Positions 24,602-37,138 of a DNA stretch of 64,000 nt are shown piece by piece. Both the position numbers and the translations under genes were made by a program. Position 1 is the stretch's first letter, and the number at the start of each line of letters is the position of its first letter. The notes below the pieces were generated by a model. It did no database searches. It had not been told where the DNA came from and saw only the letters and a list, made by a program, of their open reading frames with translations. The stretch is taken from NCBI GenBank assembly GCA_945643635.1, contig CALZFC010000056.1, forward strand, positions 148,501 through 212,500. The letters run 5' to 3'. This DNA is from Allodiplogaster sudhausi. Lineage: Eukaryota > Nematoda > Chromadorea > Rhabditida > Diplogasteridae.

Positions 24602-27600
24602 CTATTTCTGTCTCCGTGACTTGCGTCTCCTTCTGAAGCAGCAACACTTCACTTCTGCAGATGCCGCGTCTTCTCCTCCGGCTCCGCCCCCTCCGCCTCC
24701 CCCTGCCCCGCCGGACTCCTCCAGACAATCACCCGCATTCGAATTGATCACCTGCAATGGGTAATAGAGAGAGAGAGAGAGAAAGCGAGAGAGAGAAAGG
24801 GGGGGGGGAGAGAGAAGAGAGATAGAAGTGAGCGAGTACCTGAGTGCTGCCGAAGGCGTGTGGATTGGCAGGCCTGAGCGCAGTCTCATCCTTCCTGGCA
24901 GCAGAGGAACTTCCTCTCTTCCCTGCCACTCCCCCACCAGCAAGGTCTTTCGCCTTCAACACTCATTTCTCAATCAGTGCTTGCAGCTCCTAAAAATACT
25001 ATAAAAGAAAAAAGTGGAAACCTCGGAAGTGTGCAGGGAACCGGAAGGGGTGCTCGCGTTGTTCAACTTTGGTGTCCAATCGAATTCGTAGTCATAGGAA
25101 TGACCGAGTCTTTCAAGAACACACCTGAATTAACATCCGTTACTATCATCACAGCTAATTAAGAAGCGAAAACTGTAAAAGATTTAACGGCTCAATAAAA
25201 CCAAAAACTATATCTAACTTGAAGAGATTGTAGCAGTACTCGTAGTCAGGGTTCTCGAAGAAGTCCAATCGCCGCGCATATCGCAAAAACTGAGCAAATT
25301 CCTCTGGAAAGGAATATAAATTACAAAGAGAAAGAGAAGATTAGCTAATAGCCAATATTACGGACACATTAGGGCAATTACCAGATCACTTCCTCAAAAG
25401 AAAATGGAAAGAGCATCGTGACCAGGAAATCCCTCGCAGAGAACTTCGATGGGCGTGGCCCTCTTGGTATCCCCAATTTTCTGGTATCTCTCCTTTAGCG
25501 TGTCCGCCTTCAGTCCTTGCCAGGGCAGAGACCCGCGCAGGAAATACATGAACATGTGGCCGAGTGCCTGTAACAACCACAACTCTTCTTGTTTCTCCTC
25601 AAAACCATTTTATATACATACATTACAAAACATCGCGTGATGAATCACAGCCATCCATGCCAACCAGCATTCGCTTTATTGCACAAAACAAAGCGGCCGG
25701 TTTAAAATTATAAGTGAAGAAGGTACAAAACAGACGATAGAATGTTATAAGAAGAATAGTATTTTACCTATTAGATTGAAAAGGAAGAAGAAAAGCAAAG
25801 ACTAGCCTCCAGATCGTCCCTCCTGCTCTGCTCCTTCCCGAGATGAGTGTTGATAGACATGTACCGAGCAGTGCCAGTCAGGGACTTGTGCTCTCGGTAC
25901 GCGATGTGCTTCCCTGCAATGCGCACCCAACATACTCGAGCTCTCATCCTATTTACTTTTTCGATCACATATTTGATCGAAAATGCCTTCTCCTAAAAAG
26001 ATACCTATTTGTTGACAGACTAGGAATAATAGTCAATTTGGTGCACAGTTGTGCGTGGCCTGGAGAATGCTTCGGTCAACGGCCACCCCTGCTCGTTTCT
26101 CCTTTCATCTACATCACCTCCACCATTTCAACACACGATCCCAACTAAGTCTCAGAAATTACCAGCTTTAAAGTTTTTTTTATTTCATCTTACAATTAGA
26201 AAGAGGTTTAAATGAGGATCTTCGGCCTTGAACAGCAATCAAGAAAGAGTAAACAAGCTCTGTCCCGGTGTTCCTGTTATCACGAGATGCGAGCACGGGA
26301 TGAGCATTGAATGATGGAGATCTCACTTCTCTCTCTCTCGCTTTCTCTCCATCTCCTTGTACAGACAAGGAAGGTGTAATGGTATAACCTGTATCACAGT
26401 CGATATACTCCTTAGCGAGGCCGAAGTCAATGATATGAAGAATGTGTTGTTTGCGAGTGGAGTAACGGCCGATGAGAAAGTTCTCAGGCTTGACATCCCG
26501 ATATATCAAGTGCTTGTTGTGTACATACTCTATTCGCCGGATCTGGAAGAATATCCGAGTTGGCACTTTGCCAACAAAATGAGTAGTGAAAGGGGACTCA
26601 CGAGTTGCATGGCAATCATGGCAACAGTCTTGAGAGAGAAGTGTCTCTCGCAGAGGTCGAAGAGGTCTTCGAGGGAATGGCCAAGCAGCTCCATCACAAG
26701 GGCGTTGTACTTCCCGCATGGCCCGAAGTAGTGCACTTGAGGAAGGCCTTCTGCAATCATTAACCACCACTCAGTCCAGTCGACCTCGAATTGAAGCAAT
26801 TGCAACAAGTCACTATTTCTGCCATATTAATGTAACGGCAGAGAAATATAAGAATCCAAGAAGAAGCGTAAATATTCCAGAAGTTGGGAGTAATCTTCAG
26901 TCCTAGATGGCCAGTCACTTCTACTATGCATCTTGCGTGGTTATTATATCGTTTTTAGTCTCTCTCTTCTGTTCTTTAGAGGGGGCGTTTTCCCTGAGGG
27001 AATAGACCCTGGCATCTCGACTTCCGTTTGCATCCGCTTAGCGCGAGCGAAGTCATCTTCAATCATCTTAAATTAACCTTCCTGGCTGAATGCCTTGGGC
27101 ACACGAAGAAACCAGTTGTAGCTTCAGCTAAATGTCGACTCGGCAAATATACCCCCCTTGCCCCCTTCTCTCTCTCTCTCTCTCTCCTACTACTCTTTTT
27201 CACGCTGTCTACTGCCTCGATACCTTATCTCGGTCCTCCTCTCTGCTTGGTTCTACAGAGATGAGACAGATGCTTCGATCCCATCTTCTTTGCTTCGTTT
27301 ATCTTTTATCTGTCTCCTCTCTTTCAATTAACTAAGAAGCCATTGAGTTCTCCTCGCGCGCGCTTCATCCTTCACAACATCAACAGCGGGGCAAGCACTT
27401 TCAGAAAAAAAAGCAAAATTGTTGTTTGCGGGGGCGAGCAAAATACTGTCGATGATTATATAAGAATGTCCATTTGATAAACAACGTGAATGGAAAACGG
27501 ATATTACTAATAAAAAATGTTGGAATAACAAGAGAGAAGAAAGGACGGACCTGCTTGTCCGAGTAACTTGTAGAATCGATACTCGAGATGCAACTGGGGA

Positions 27601-27977
27601 GCCTTGCTCTTCAATGGCTCCAACTTGATTGCCACGTGTTCGTTATTGTAGAGATTCTTGCCGAGTCGGAGCTCACCGAAATTCCCGCAGCCAATCTTCT
27701 TGCCGACCTACAAAGCACTTCATAATGAGCATTTCGAAGAGGTCAAAGAGAAAGAATTCTAGAACTATGAATTAGGAAATGGTAAATATTAGATGAGTCA
27801 TCTCTTCAAACATGAAATAACTAGATGGAACGATAGGAGATGAGCGTTCTGATTATACTGATTGAATGCGAGAAATTGAGAAAACAGAAGGAGACAAACC
27901 TTGAAGTTGGGCCCAACCATGAGCACGCCTTGGGAGGCATTGGTGGAGGCGGAGGCGGCGCTTCTGGCGTTGCTCAT
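24602..27977 (-). CDS. csnk-1: Casein kinase 1 gamma
   Basis: Membrane-anchored Ser/Thr kinase. Exons (complement): 27900-27977, 27551-27707, 26602-26750, 26389-26542, 25807-25913, 25423-25567, 25219-25303, 25022-25124, 24840-24953, 24602-24751; phases agree. [18 protein letters not shown] gives the glycine-rich loop, VAIKLEP the ATP lysine, YRDVKPEN the catalytic loop and [10 protein letters not shown] the DFG motif. [15 protein letters not shown] and [16 protein letters not shown] are CK1 signatures. The C-terminus ends [15 protein letters not shown], the Cys-rich palmitoylation signal plus basic tail that defines the gamma class. The intron after the exon 25807-25913 must use a GC donor (GAG|GCTAGT). 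The start at 27977 is the first Met of the open exon; an upstream exon is possible, since a TTCATTGCAG acceptor lies near 28062-28070. Confidence 0.92.
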
Positions 27978-29441
27978 GTCCGAGCCGGCCGCTCCACCCG
28001 CGGATTGTTGCAGCGAGGAAGGCGGCAACGGGCGCGGCTGCCGACTCCCGGCCGCGCGGCTGCAATGAAGGAACCATTCAATGGTAGGCCACTCACACCA
28101 CAACACGCAGCCACCAAACACGCACCAAGCAACCTTCCGCATTCACAACACTCAGTTCATCATCAAAGCGAAGGAAACAGTCTCAGACTGCAGCCAACAG
28201 GCAATTCTCTTCTCGCAATCAATGAACAAAGACGAATTATCTAACGAGCACGTTAGGCACCAAATACTGGCACTGCAACGGCAGCGGCAAGAACAGCAAC
28301 GAAAGCGCGCAAAACACGGAACCACGGAAGAGAAGGACGGGGCTTATAAAAAGGCAGGAAAGAAGGAGGAAAAACAGGGGGGTCTGAATGGGTCACACCA
28401 TCGCAAAATAAGGACTGAGGGGTGCTACCGCCGTCAACCACTGCAGCAACATTCGACACCAAGGACCACCCCGATCAATCATTGATTGTGGCTGCGGTAA
28501 ACTCGGAATTGCTGGAAAGGCGTGGCGCCTCAGGCAAGCAACAAGAGCCATTTCGTCCAGAGCGTTTAGACAGGTGTTCGAATATTATTGGGGTGAGAAG
28601 TAAAGGGAGGAAAGCGTCTCGTTGGGGTGGGCCGGGGGGTGGGGAGGGGGGGGGAATGGACTAGACAAAGTACCGAGGAGCAGAAGAGTCGCCGTCATCT
28701 CGCATGCGAAGAAGAAGCATCACTGCTTCTTCTCACCCACTCTCCTGGATGTCCGTCTTGGTCACAGCGAGATGCGAGCAGGGCAAAGCTTTCGTATTTT
28801 AATTACGAGAGAGCGAAATAAGGAGAGCGAGAGAAGAAGCTGATACTACTGATGGAAGGAAGAGGACGAATTGTGCTTGCCAGAGCATGCGAAGCAGACT
28901 CAGAAGTAGAGATAAGAAGAGAGGAAGCTCAGGCTAGAAGGAGGATTCAGGCAAAGTCTAGGAAAAAGAGAAGGAGATAGAAAGAGATCGACTTCGCATG
29001 CAGATATCTGCGCACTCGCGAATCGACCAATGCAACTCGAGCGAAAAAAGGGTAGAGAGCTAAAGAAGGGCGGAAAGAGCACGGCAAAGGGCAGATTCAG
29101 GTTGTTAGAGAGGAGTGAGAGAGAATGAGAGAGGAAGAAGCGCAGATAAGTGAAAGCATAACATTGGAGAGAATGCGCGGCTGCCGCAACCGCCGCTGCT
29201 CCTCCACGCGCTTCACTCCTCCTCCGCAGCCATGGGACCGCGACGCGACCGCGACGCGTGACATCCATTCCAAGAGATGTGAACCGATCTCTAGAGAGGG
29301 GAAAGGAGAAGAAATGCATGCGACATCGCACCCGGTCTTGTTCAGAAGGCTTACTTCAATTTTTGATGGGTGTTTTGAGGCAGATTAGACTGTTAGACTA
29401 GCGGATGGAGAGAGTTATGGCAGGGAGAGAACGAGCGAGCG

Positions 29442-29491
<50 letters not shown>

Positions 29492-30219
29492 GGGATAGAG
29501 AACGAGGGAAGAGAGACAGATATAGAGAGAAATCAAAGAGTCAGGGACGGGACTAATTGAAAAAAAAATCGGAAGACGCAATGATGAAAAGTTCTGCTAT
29601 TTGAAAGAGGGATAGTGAGTCAGATGGAGTGAAGAATAGCCACCAAATACTCATGTTTTATATGACGGACTTTCCCAGTCATTGTAGATAATGCAAAATG
29701 TTCAAGTATATGCATAAAAAATTATGGAAAAGGTAACATCATGATAACTAATGAGAGAAAGTGGTGCAGCAAGTTCTAGCTCTATCTTATGAATTGACTT
29801 CTTCCGAATTGCGAGAAGGTGGAGCTCATGACGATCTAGAGAACTCCATGTCAGTGAGTATGCAGGAGAGAGAGAGAAAAAGAATAAGTGAGTGAGTGAG
29901 AGAGATAGAATGAGCGAGAGAAAGAGAGAGGGAGCAAGAGAGATAGATAGCGAGAGAGAGAGAGAGCGAGAGAGAGAGAGAGAGAGAGAGATAGGAGAAA
30001 GAGGTATAGAACAGTATATTATAGAGTTCGCGATATAAGGGAAGATCTGTCAGAAGACGAAGATAAGTCCCACGAAAGGAAGCTGTATTAGAATAGAGAA
30101 TGTGCTTAAATGACGATGGGGAAGGTGAGAGCAGAAGGCAGAGCGAGAGAGGTGAGAGAGCCAGTGGGGATAAGGTGAGGAGAAAGCCAGCTTACTCTTG
30201 CTCGCACTCCCGTGTAGGA

Positions 30220-30271
<52 letters not shown>

Positions 30272-30354
30272 AGAATGGAGGAAGCAAGGGGCTGTGCCTG
30301 ACTCGGAGTCACTCTGGGAGGGTAGCCGCTTGGCTGGCGGCTGTTCCTCCGGAG
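27978..30354. other. Divergent intergenic region with GA tracts
   Basis: It lies between csnk-1 (minus) and the coiled-coil gene (plus). It holds GA tracts at 29441-29490, 29870-29990 and 30222-30269 and a CpG-rich patch at 29240-29261. No exon is recognised. One possible csnk-1 5' exon may lie here. Confidence 0.5.
30222..30269 (+). repeat. (GA)n microsatellite
   Basis: Pure GA dinucleotides, about 85 bases before the predicted start of the coiled-coil gene. Confidence 0.95.
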
Positions 30355-32536
30355 ATGTTCCTGCCGATCGGCTCGGATCGCCGAATCTGTCGCGGCAGCG
30401 TCTTTGCCGCGAGGCGAGCGGAAGAGGAGAGGGTGCGGCTGGCAGCAGAAGCGGCCGCGACCGAGACGGCCTACCGCCTCGGAGTGGTGCGGGCCCGGCT
30501 GGCACAGTCCCTGCCGCCCCTCCGGCCGCCGCCCCCTCCGTCCCCCTCCCGCTTCTGGCGACCTCCCTCTCTGCGCCTCCCCTGCCGATCCCGACCGCAG
30601 TTGCCGGGTGCCGTGGCTGTTCAGCCGGACACTTCTTTCAGTCGCGTGCACTTCCTTCCCCGTCTCCAATCCTACCGCCGTCCCCTCGAATCCCGCGGTG
30701 GGAAGTGGGCGCGGAGTGGCGCCGTACTTGTCGAGCCAACTGACGAGCCGCCGCGGGCGGAGAGAAGACGCCGCGTTCGCCTGGCCCCCACTCCTCCCGT
30801 CTCCGTCCATCACAGAACTATCTCTCATGCTCTTGTCCAGACAGCCAGTGTTAGTCCTCTTCTCTCCATTCCCTTCCACAGATCTCATTTATTCGTAGAA
30901 AAAAATTATATTTTTGGGAAAAAACTGATTATAGTTGCCCGTATCATGTACAAAAGTTATAAAAAATGTGTAACTGAAGATACTTTCCCTGTCTCTTATG
31001 TTCTCTTTCGTGACTTTGGCTGTCTCTGAGTTCTCCACTCCCTGTCCTTTCCTCCTCCAGACCTTCGATGAAGACATCGAGTCCATGGTGCGGCATCTTG
31101 CCTCATCTGCCATAGAAGTGGCACTGCGAGAAGTGGAGGCAAGCGAGAGGAGGGAGAGGCTGGAGGGCGAGTTGAGAGAGAAGGAGGAACAACTACACCA
31201 GCAGCACACAATCAACAAGGAGACTGTCAAGACACTCAGTGTCACCAGAAGAGAAAAGGTCTTCACACTTTCTTACCTTTTCACCCTTTCATCTCACCGA
31301 ATCTTCTCCTTTTTTCCAACACTGACACTTTCCTGGATTAAAAAAGTTTACCTGCGTTGATATGCATGTTTTTTTAAACCTTTTTTTTTCAAGAAATTAG
31401 CGGGAATTTTGAACGAAATATTGGTGGATATCGAGCTATAGAGCGAATACATGAAGGAGAGAAAGGGTGTTACCGAGAAAGAGAATGAGAGAGAGTGGCA
31501 GTGAGAGAGAGGGAGAGTGTGAGCGAGAGAGAGAGAGAGGGAGAGAGTGTGTGTGAGCGAGAGAGAGAGGGAGAGTGTGTGCGAGAAGAGCGGAAAATCT
31601 GAAAGTGGTTGCTCGAGCCCGGATGTGTTGCAATTGCATGCTTGAATTGACATGAAGTGAGGAATGGATAGGGGAACCTTATACATTGAAGAGTGCAAAA
31701 GGTGGGAGAGTCTGTACTGAGCGGGTTGCTATGGAAACTCCTGACAAATGACAACCGTCTGGAGAGGATCTTCTCCTGCATTTCAATTAACAATCCAAAA
31801 TTTCATTCCTTCTGTGGAGCCAATTACTTTTGCTGATCAAAACTCCGATCTCTCTCAAATTCCCTCTGCAGAAAAAAACAAAAGTTGGTTGTTCTAACTA
31901 TGAATTGCAGGAAGAACTGGAGAGTTCGATTCGGAGAGAGCAGAAGCATTACTCGGATGCCAGACAGGACGCACTGAGTATTTGTCAAGTCCTCACTCAG
32001 AACTCTCTTGTGATGGTAGAGAAGGCTGAGTCGTGTGAGAGGAAGACGAGGAGTATTGCCTGTGACACCAGACAACTTACCAGAAGAAACGAGAAGATCT
32101 CCGCCATCACTGCTGGTTTATTTTATGATGTCACAACTATGTATGTATATACGCAATAATTCCCAAAAATCCCGAAGATTATAACTAGTAAAATTAAATT
32201 TTTAGTCGCGTTGAAATTATATGTTTCGCAGAGCTTCGAAAGGATTTTCTGCCGTGGCTTTTCGAACGAGCAGACCGTCTTTTCCGTAAGGGAATCGAGC
32301 ATTCTCCGGGCATTTCTCGAAAAGTTCGACATTTCTCTTTTCTTAAATGGTTGACCACGAAAGAATAATTTTGTAATAACAACTTGATAATTTAATTAAT
32401 TTAGCAGAAAACCCGAAAGTGGGCTTGTGATGAGAAGGAGACAGAGAGAAAGGACGAGAAGAGAATGAGTCAACAGCACATGCAACTCCTCCAGCCTCCA
32501 TCCTTCTTCCCTACCCGGCCAAGATATGGATCTTGA
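30355..32536 (+). CDS. Coiled-coil protein of unknown family
   Basis: Predicted 347 aa from exons 30355-30849, 31061-31258, 31911-32129 and 32405-32536, all in phase. The first exon is GC-rich and encodes an Ala/Arg/Glu helix (AEEERVRLAAEAAATE), then a Pro/Arg-rich segment. The second and third encode charged helices (IEVALREVEASERRERLE; EELESSIRREQKHYSDARQ) typical of a coiled coil. The last is basic and ends RPRYGS. A consensus X-box lies in intron 2 (31725-31738). AATAAA at 32686-32691 is a fitting poly(A) signal. I do not recognise the family. The first exon frame was chosen because it has a start, a GT donor in phase and GC-rich third positions; another frame there is possible. Confidence 0.5.
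31725..31738 (+). promoter_or_regulatory. X-box (RFX/DAF-19 site) consensus match
   Basis: GTTGCTATGGAAAC fits RYYNYYATRRNRAC and the stricter GTTNCYATGGNAAC. It is in intron 2 of the coiled-coil gene, 173 bases upstream of the exon at 31911. A match to the loose consensus is expected about twice by chance in 64 kb, so function is inference. Confidence 0.45.
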
Positions 32537-32834
32537 TGAGAAATTCGTCGCTTAGGATATAGAAATTATTAATCGAACTGTCTGTCGTTTTTTGGCCTTT
32601 TTGGTGGTAGTTTCTGTGTTTGTGGAATCCGCACGAGTACGTTACATTTGTTAGATCTTCATTCTATTGTCAAAATCAATATTCGAATAAAGGAATAGGT
32701 AAACGACCCCAGACATTCTTGAATACTTGAAAGAAGATCCATTAAAGAGATCAAGAATGAGTTGTGAGGGAGTGATAGGGGGAGATAGGAAGTGGGTCAT
32801 CTGTTCTCTCTCCATTCACTCTCTCTCTCCAGCT

Positions 32835-34838
32835 ATGAGACTACGGCATCCCCTCTTTCTCTCCACTTTTTTTCTAGTTATTTGCACAGGTGAGGTTTCC
32901 ATTATATATATTTTCTTATTGTTCAATGCAATAATAGTCTTGTCCAGAATACGTTTGGGTTTTAATAGCTACACCGCTCTTGGTGGTGGGAGTGACTAAG
33001 AAGTGCCATCAGTTTCGACACGAGCGGACTCAGAAGAGAAGAGATCTTCCAGCAAAGAAGGTTCTGCGACAACGGATCCCCTTGTTCTTCCGTCTAAGAA
33101 AGCACTCGAACAGGCATGGAAAATCGCATCTTATTTCATCATTTTATTGAGACTCTTATGTTTATAATCAATTTTCAAGGTAATAATTTCGTTCCTGGAT
33201 GCGACGATCAAAAGTGGCCAGATTGCAATGGCCAAGAGCGCGTTCCAGACGCAACTCCAAGTCATCAAAAAATTAAACCGGACCAGGTTGTTCTAATATC
33301 TATAAATTGCATAGACATCTCCAGCCCACATCCTGCTATTCTGTTATCACTAGCGCAACTACAGTTTTTAATACCACCTGTCCGTGCGAAGTCTTCGTGA
33401 GAACTTGGAGTTGTAGTACAAGAAGTACAAGAAGATGGGCGTGGATGAAATGGCAGCGGAAGCAGTGATGAGACAGGCAGAGATGGCAGCAGCAGCCCCC
33501 CGCAGTGGAAATGCATTCATTGACATGCTGGGAGATAACGGAATCCCCGTGGCTTCTTCTATCAAAGGAGTGGAGGACGCGATCCGCACTCAGAAACAAC
33601 TCGAGAACCAAGACCCATCTGAGCAGGTCAAGGACATTCCTCTTTCTTCAATCCATCTCCGCACTTTCAGATTGCAAAGGCTGTATTCGAGAAGTTCCAA
33701 ACACAAATTCTGCCTGGTCTGGTGGCCAATCTCATAGCTGGTCGCAATCCGTTCAAGCTGGCTCGGCCAGCAGCCGGCCAGCAGTCGGCTCCCACTCTTA
33801 GACAACCTGGCATTCAAGGCACTACTGATGCCATCCACAACAACATCGTCTCAGCTGATGAGGAGCAAGAGGTCATCCTTCATTCTCTCTCTTCTCGCTC
33901 TCTCTCTCTCTCCCTCCCTTTTATAGCTGTCTCTCTCTCTCACACACTTCCATTATCTCTTTCTCTTCTTTCTCCTCTCTCTCTCTCTCTCTCTCTCTCT
34001 TTCCGTATAGCTCGAACCATCACCTCCTCTTTGCAGAAATGACCATTTCCTCAGATCCTCCGTTCATATGAAGCAACTCGCGGAATGAGACCACCGTCTC
34101 AGAGACATCCCAGTTCCTACCAAAGAAGACAAGTTGTAAAGAGTTCTTCCGTTGAAAATGTCTCTCCTCATTCCTCGTCCTCTTCACCACCTTCTACAGG
34201 TGCTTAGTTTCTCCTCTCCATTCCTATATTTCTCAGTCTAGAATCCCTGGGAGCTCGTCTATCGAAGAGTCGTCGATTGTCTCATCTCTTGGAAAACGCG
34301 GAAGTTGTTTCTCTGTTGTCTTCCTCTTCTCGCCGTCTTCACGATTCTCCCATTCTGGATGCTAAGTCGGCCCTCCTTCTCGGAGTCCTCAGCGAACCGC
34401 CTGAGGATGAAGAAGATTCTTCTTCCAGCGAAATTCATATCGAAAGGTCTCTACTCCCTTTATCCTGAAGAGAATGTAATTGACGATGACAGATCTCCTC
34501 AATCTAAATCGCCAGTGGTCTACACTCTCCGCTCTGCCTTGGTCTCTGCTCTGATCTCCAATCAAAACATACGAGAAGCCTTGAAGACTTTACCGGTTCG
34601 TCACCTTTTTCCCTATCCTATTTCTGAATGTAACTTCCAATGCAGGTACGCACTGACCGAGTGGATGAGTTGATGCGTCCGGCCCCTCTTCCTTTTCCAA
34701 CTAAGGATGCCAAGGCTGGACTCGTCGCTCCTCGTGCTCTCCCGAAAAGGCATTCTTTCCTTTTACATTCATTTTTTTTATATATTAACATTCGCCTGAT
34801 CTACGTGCAAAGTGACCAAATCCTTTGCTTGCTTCTTT

Positions 34839-34892
<54 letters not shown>

Positions 34893-35993
34893 TACTCTTG
34901 CAGACCTCGAAAAATGCTTCCACTGATGATCGGTGTGCCTTCTACTTGTCTCCATCGAAAGCCCTCCTCCTTTTCCACCCAGAATCGCCGTTCCCGTGTT
35001 CTGGAGAATCTGCAGAATAACCCTCGTATTTCGCCCCTGTTCCTGGATGGAGATCTGGAGAAGAAGCTAGCAGGGCGACAAATGCTGAGTGATGATCAGA
35101 AGGGGCGGAGTCCCCTGAGGATCATCAACACTCATCCCCGATTCGCAGCCAAAGCCGGAGGAGGGGACGACAACGACTATAAGATTACACAGGCAGTTTA
35201 CATTATATTTACTTTCGATGCATATCATTTTTAAAAGAACCCTCATAAACCGACACACTTTTCCACTTTGCCCATTCAGGCGGTCGAGCAGCGGGAGGTG
35301 CCGCCTCTTATAATCGGAGCAGGTCGTCACACTAGAATCCGATGGACGGGAGCACGGGAGAGCGAGGTGGAGAGAGAAAGAGAGACAGAGATAAAGAGGG
35401 GAGAAAGATAAAAAACGAGTGAGAGAGAAAGATGGAGAGAGAAACAGAGACCGAGAGAGAGAGAGAGAAAGAGAGAGAAGAGAGGGAAAGGAAAAAAAGA
35501 GGAAGAGAAAGAGAGAGGTGAGGAGAGATATAGAGGGAGAGAGTGAGAAATAAAGGGAGCAGATAGTGCAGTGATTAGTGGAACTATATTGAATGTTATT
35601 GAAGGTACCTGGTGTGGGTGGCCGCTTCATTTTGCCTTCCTTCGACCCAACAATGCCAGCACTCAACACAGCTTACTCAACTCAGGGCAGACTGAGGTGC
35701 TGTCTATGAAGATATATCTTTTACTCTCTCCTATCGCTCTCTCTCTCTCTCACTCTCTTCTCTCTCCCCTATCAGTGTCTCGCTCACCCTTTGTTTCTCT
35801 CTCACACCCTCTCTTAGTATTTCATAAATCCCCTTCCACCATCTCTCCCTCCTTGAGGGATGAATGGGACACGACGTGGAAAGTGCCGAATGCGTGGAAA
35901 CCCGGCGACGAGGTTCAGTTCTCGGTGAAGCAGAAGAGTCAACGTTTTATGGGTGGCGATGGGAACGCGGAGATGCCTGCTACTGGGTGGTGA
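32835..35993 (+). CDS. Secreted protein of unknown family
   Basis: Exons read: 32835-32889 (signal peptide MRLRHPLFLSTFFLVICT), 33001-33113, 33180-33260, 33417-33626, 33671-33871, 34055-34199, 34242-34446, 34493-34595, 34646-34749, 34904-35195, 35280-35322, about 35606-35696 and about 35870-35993. Phases agree up to 35322. The middle has Ala/Met-rich amphipathic helices (MAAEAVMRQAEMAAAAP) and two similar segments, IAMAKSAFQTQL and IAKAVFEKFQTQIL, suggesting an internal duplication. Ser-rich linkers follow, then a helical block (YTLRSALVSALISNQNIREAL) and a basic stretch RALPKRPRK that could be a furin-like site. It lacks cysteine-rich domains and I cannot assign a family. Two introns use GC donors. 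The ends of the last two exons are unresolved. Confidence 0.55.
33886..34010 (+). repeat. CT-rich tract in intron
   Basis: Imperfect CT repeats upstream of the exon starting 34055. A second, purer (CT)n tract at 34843-34892 runs into the acceptor at 34903. Confidence 0.9.
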
Positions 35994-36040
35994 ATATAAT
36001 GCCCTTCCTAATCTCATGCTGCCTCCTAGCCTCGTTGTTT

Positions 36041-36044
36041 TAAC

Positions 36045-36085
<41 letters not shown>

Positions 36086-36102
36086 TAAAAATAAAAAAAT
36101 AA

Positions 36103-36134
<32 letters not shown>
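36041..36134. repeat. (ATA)n trinucleotide microsatellite
   Basis: Two blocks of AAT/ATA units separated by an A-rich interruption at 36081-36103, between the secreted-protein gene and the NHR gene. Confidence 0.95.
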
Positions 36135-36135
<1 letters not shown>

Positions 36136-36404
36136 CGTTAGCTGCCGCGATAATAAACATTCTGATAATAAAGCAGTTAGCTAATTGTGAGCCGGTCTGA
36201 CACAACGAACCCCGTTTGACTCAACTATGCACTAGATGCAAGGGTGGATTGATTTAGATAGCACACTGAGTGGAGAGATGGAAAGATGAGCTAGAGATAG
36301 TGTGAAAGCGAGGTAGGGAGAGAAGCGGGAGCAGAAGTCAAGGAGAGGACTGGCCAGGACGCAGGCGTTTCTACTGCTTTGGAGTGGGCAGCAAATGCTC
36401 AAGG

Positions 36405-37138
36405 ATGGGCTGTCCTGCCGTTCTCTTCCATCCCTTTCACGGAGAGAACATCGCTCTGCTCGAGAATAGAAGACGCGCCTTCAGAAGAACATCTTTCGAG
36501 GTCTCTTTCTTTTTTTCTATTTATTTAAATATGTTTGTGATCATGAAGAGATGCCTTCCCTTTTAACAGAAGAGCCTGGTGTTCTCTGAGCGTGCTCTCC
36601 ATCCACTCGAGCCCTTCTTGGTGTCGATTGAGCAGACAGAGAATGGCTGGACTGGCCATCTTCGTGTTGGGCTGACCCGGGTTGACCCGTCGACTGAGCC
36701 GGAGGGATTGGACACTTCGTCATGGCTGGTGTCGGTGTCTCCGTGGACGAGTGTCTCTGCCTCCCGCAGCAGTCTGCCCACCGAAGTGGGCTCCCGAGTG
36801 GGCGTGTACTTCGAGCCGGATGGAGCGGGGCAGTCGAGGCTCCATCTTCTGCTTGATGACGTGGATGTTCTGCCGACCGGAGTCCGTCCCATTCCGGCCG
36901 GGGAAGGACCTCTCTTCGCTGTTGTCGATGTCTTCGGCAACACCAAGGAGGTCTCTCTCTATTCACACTTTCCACATTCTCTGAAGAATGGCATTGCCAG
37001 GTGCGTATCGCGGAGGCTCATCGCCAGCCCCCTTCTCTGCTCTCCCTCTGCACTCGGATTGTACGCCTTCTTGTTCGCGATGGCCGCTGTTCTATCTCTC
37101 GTCTCCCCTCTCAGCTCCAGCCCCTTTTCCTACGGTAG
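36405..37138 (+). CDS. NEURL2-like protein: NHR domain plus SOCS box
   Basis: Probable substrate adaptor of a cullin E3 ligase (the NEURL2/Ozz type). Exons 36405-36500, 36570-36950 and 37001-37138 join in phase to about 204 aa. The NHR (neuralized) domain starts at once: LFHPFHGENIALLENRRRAF, then FSERALHPLEPFLVSIEQ and NGWTGHLRVGLTRVDPS. The second half gives SRVGVYFEPDG, LHLLLDDVDVLP and PLFAVVDVFGNTKEV. The last exon matches the SOCS-box region of NEURL2 (PPSLLSLCTRIVRLLVRDG). It lacks the long insert between the two NHR halves found in the human protein. The frame is open upstream of the chosen ATG, so the start is provisional; it would give an N-terminus MGC. Confidence 0.8.

Noticed and set aside
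28081..28485. 134-residue Gln/Lys-rich plus frame
   Set aside because: Lies in the csnk-1 upstream region, compositionally biased, with no conserved motif.
30106..30888. 260-residue minus-strand frame opposite the coiled-coil gene
   Set aside because: No domain or splice partners on minus; GC-rich sequence keeps both strands open, and the plus frame joins downstream exons in phase.
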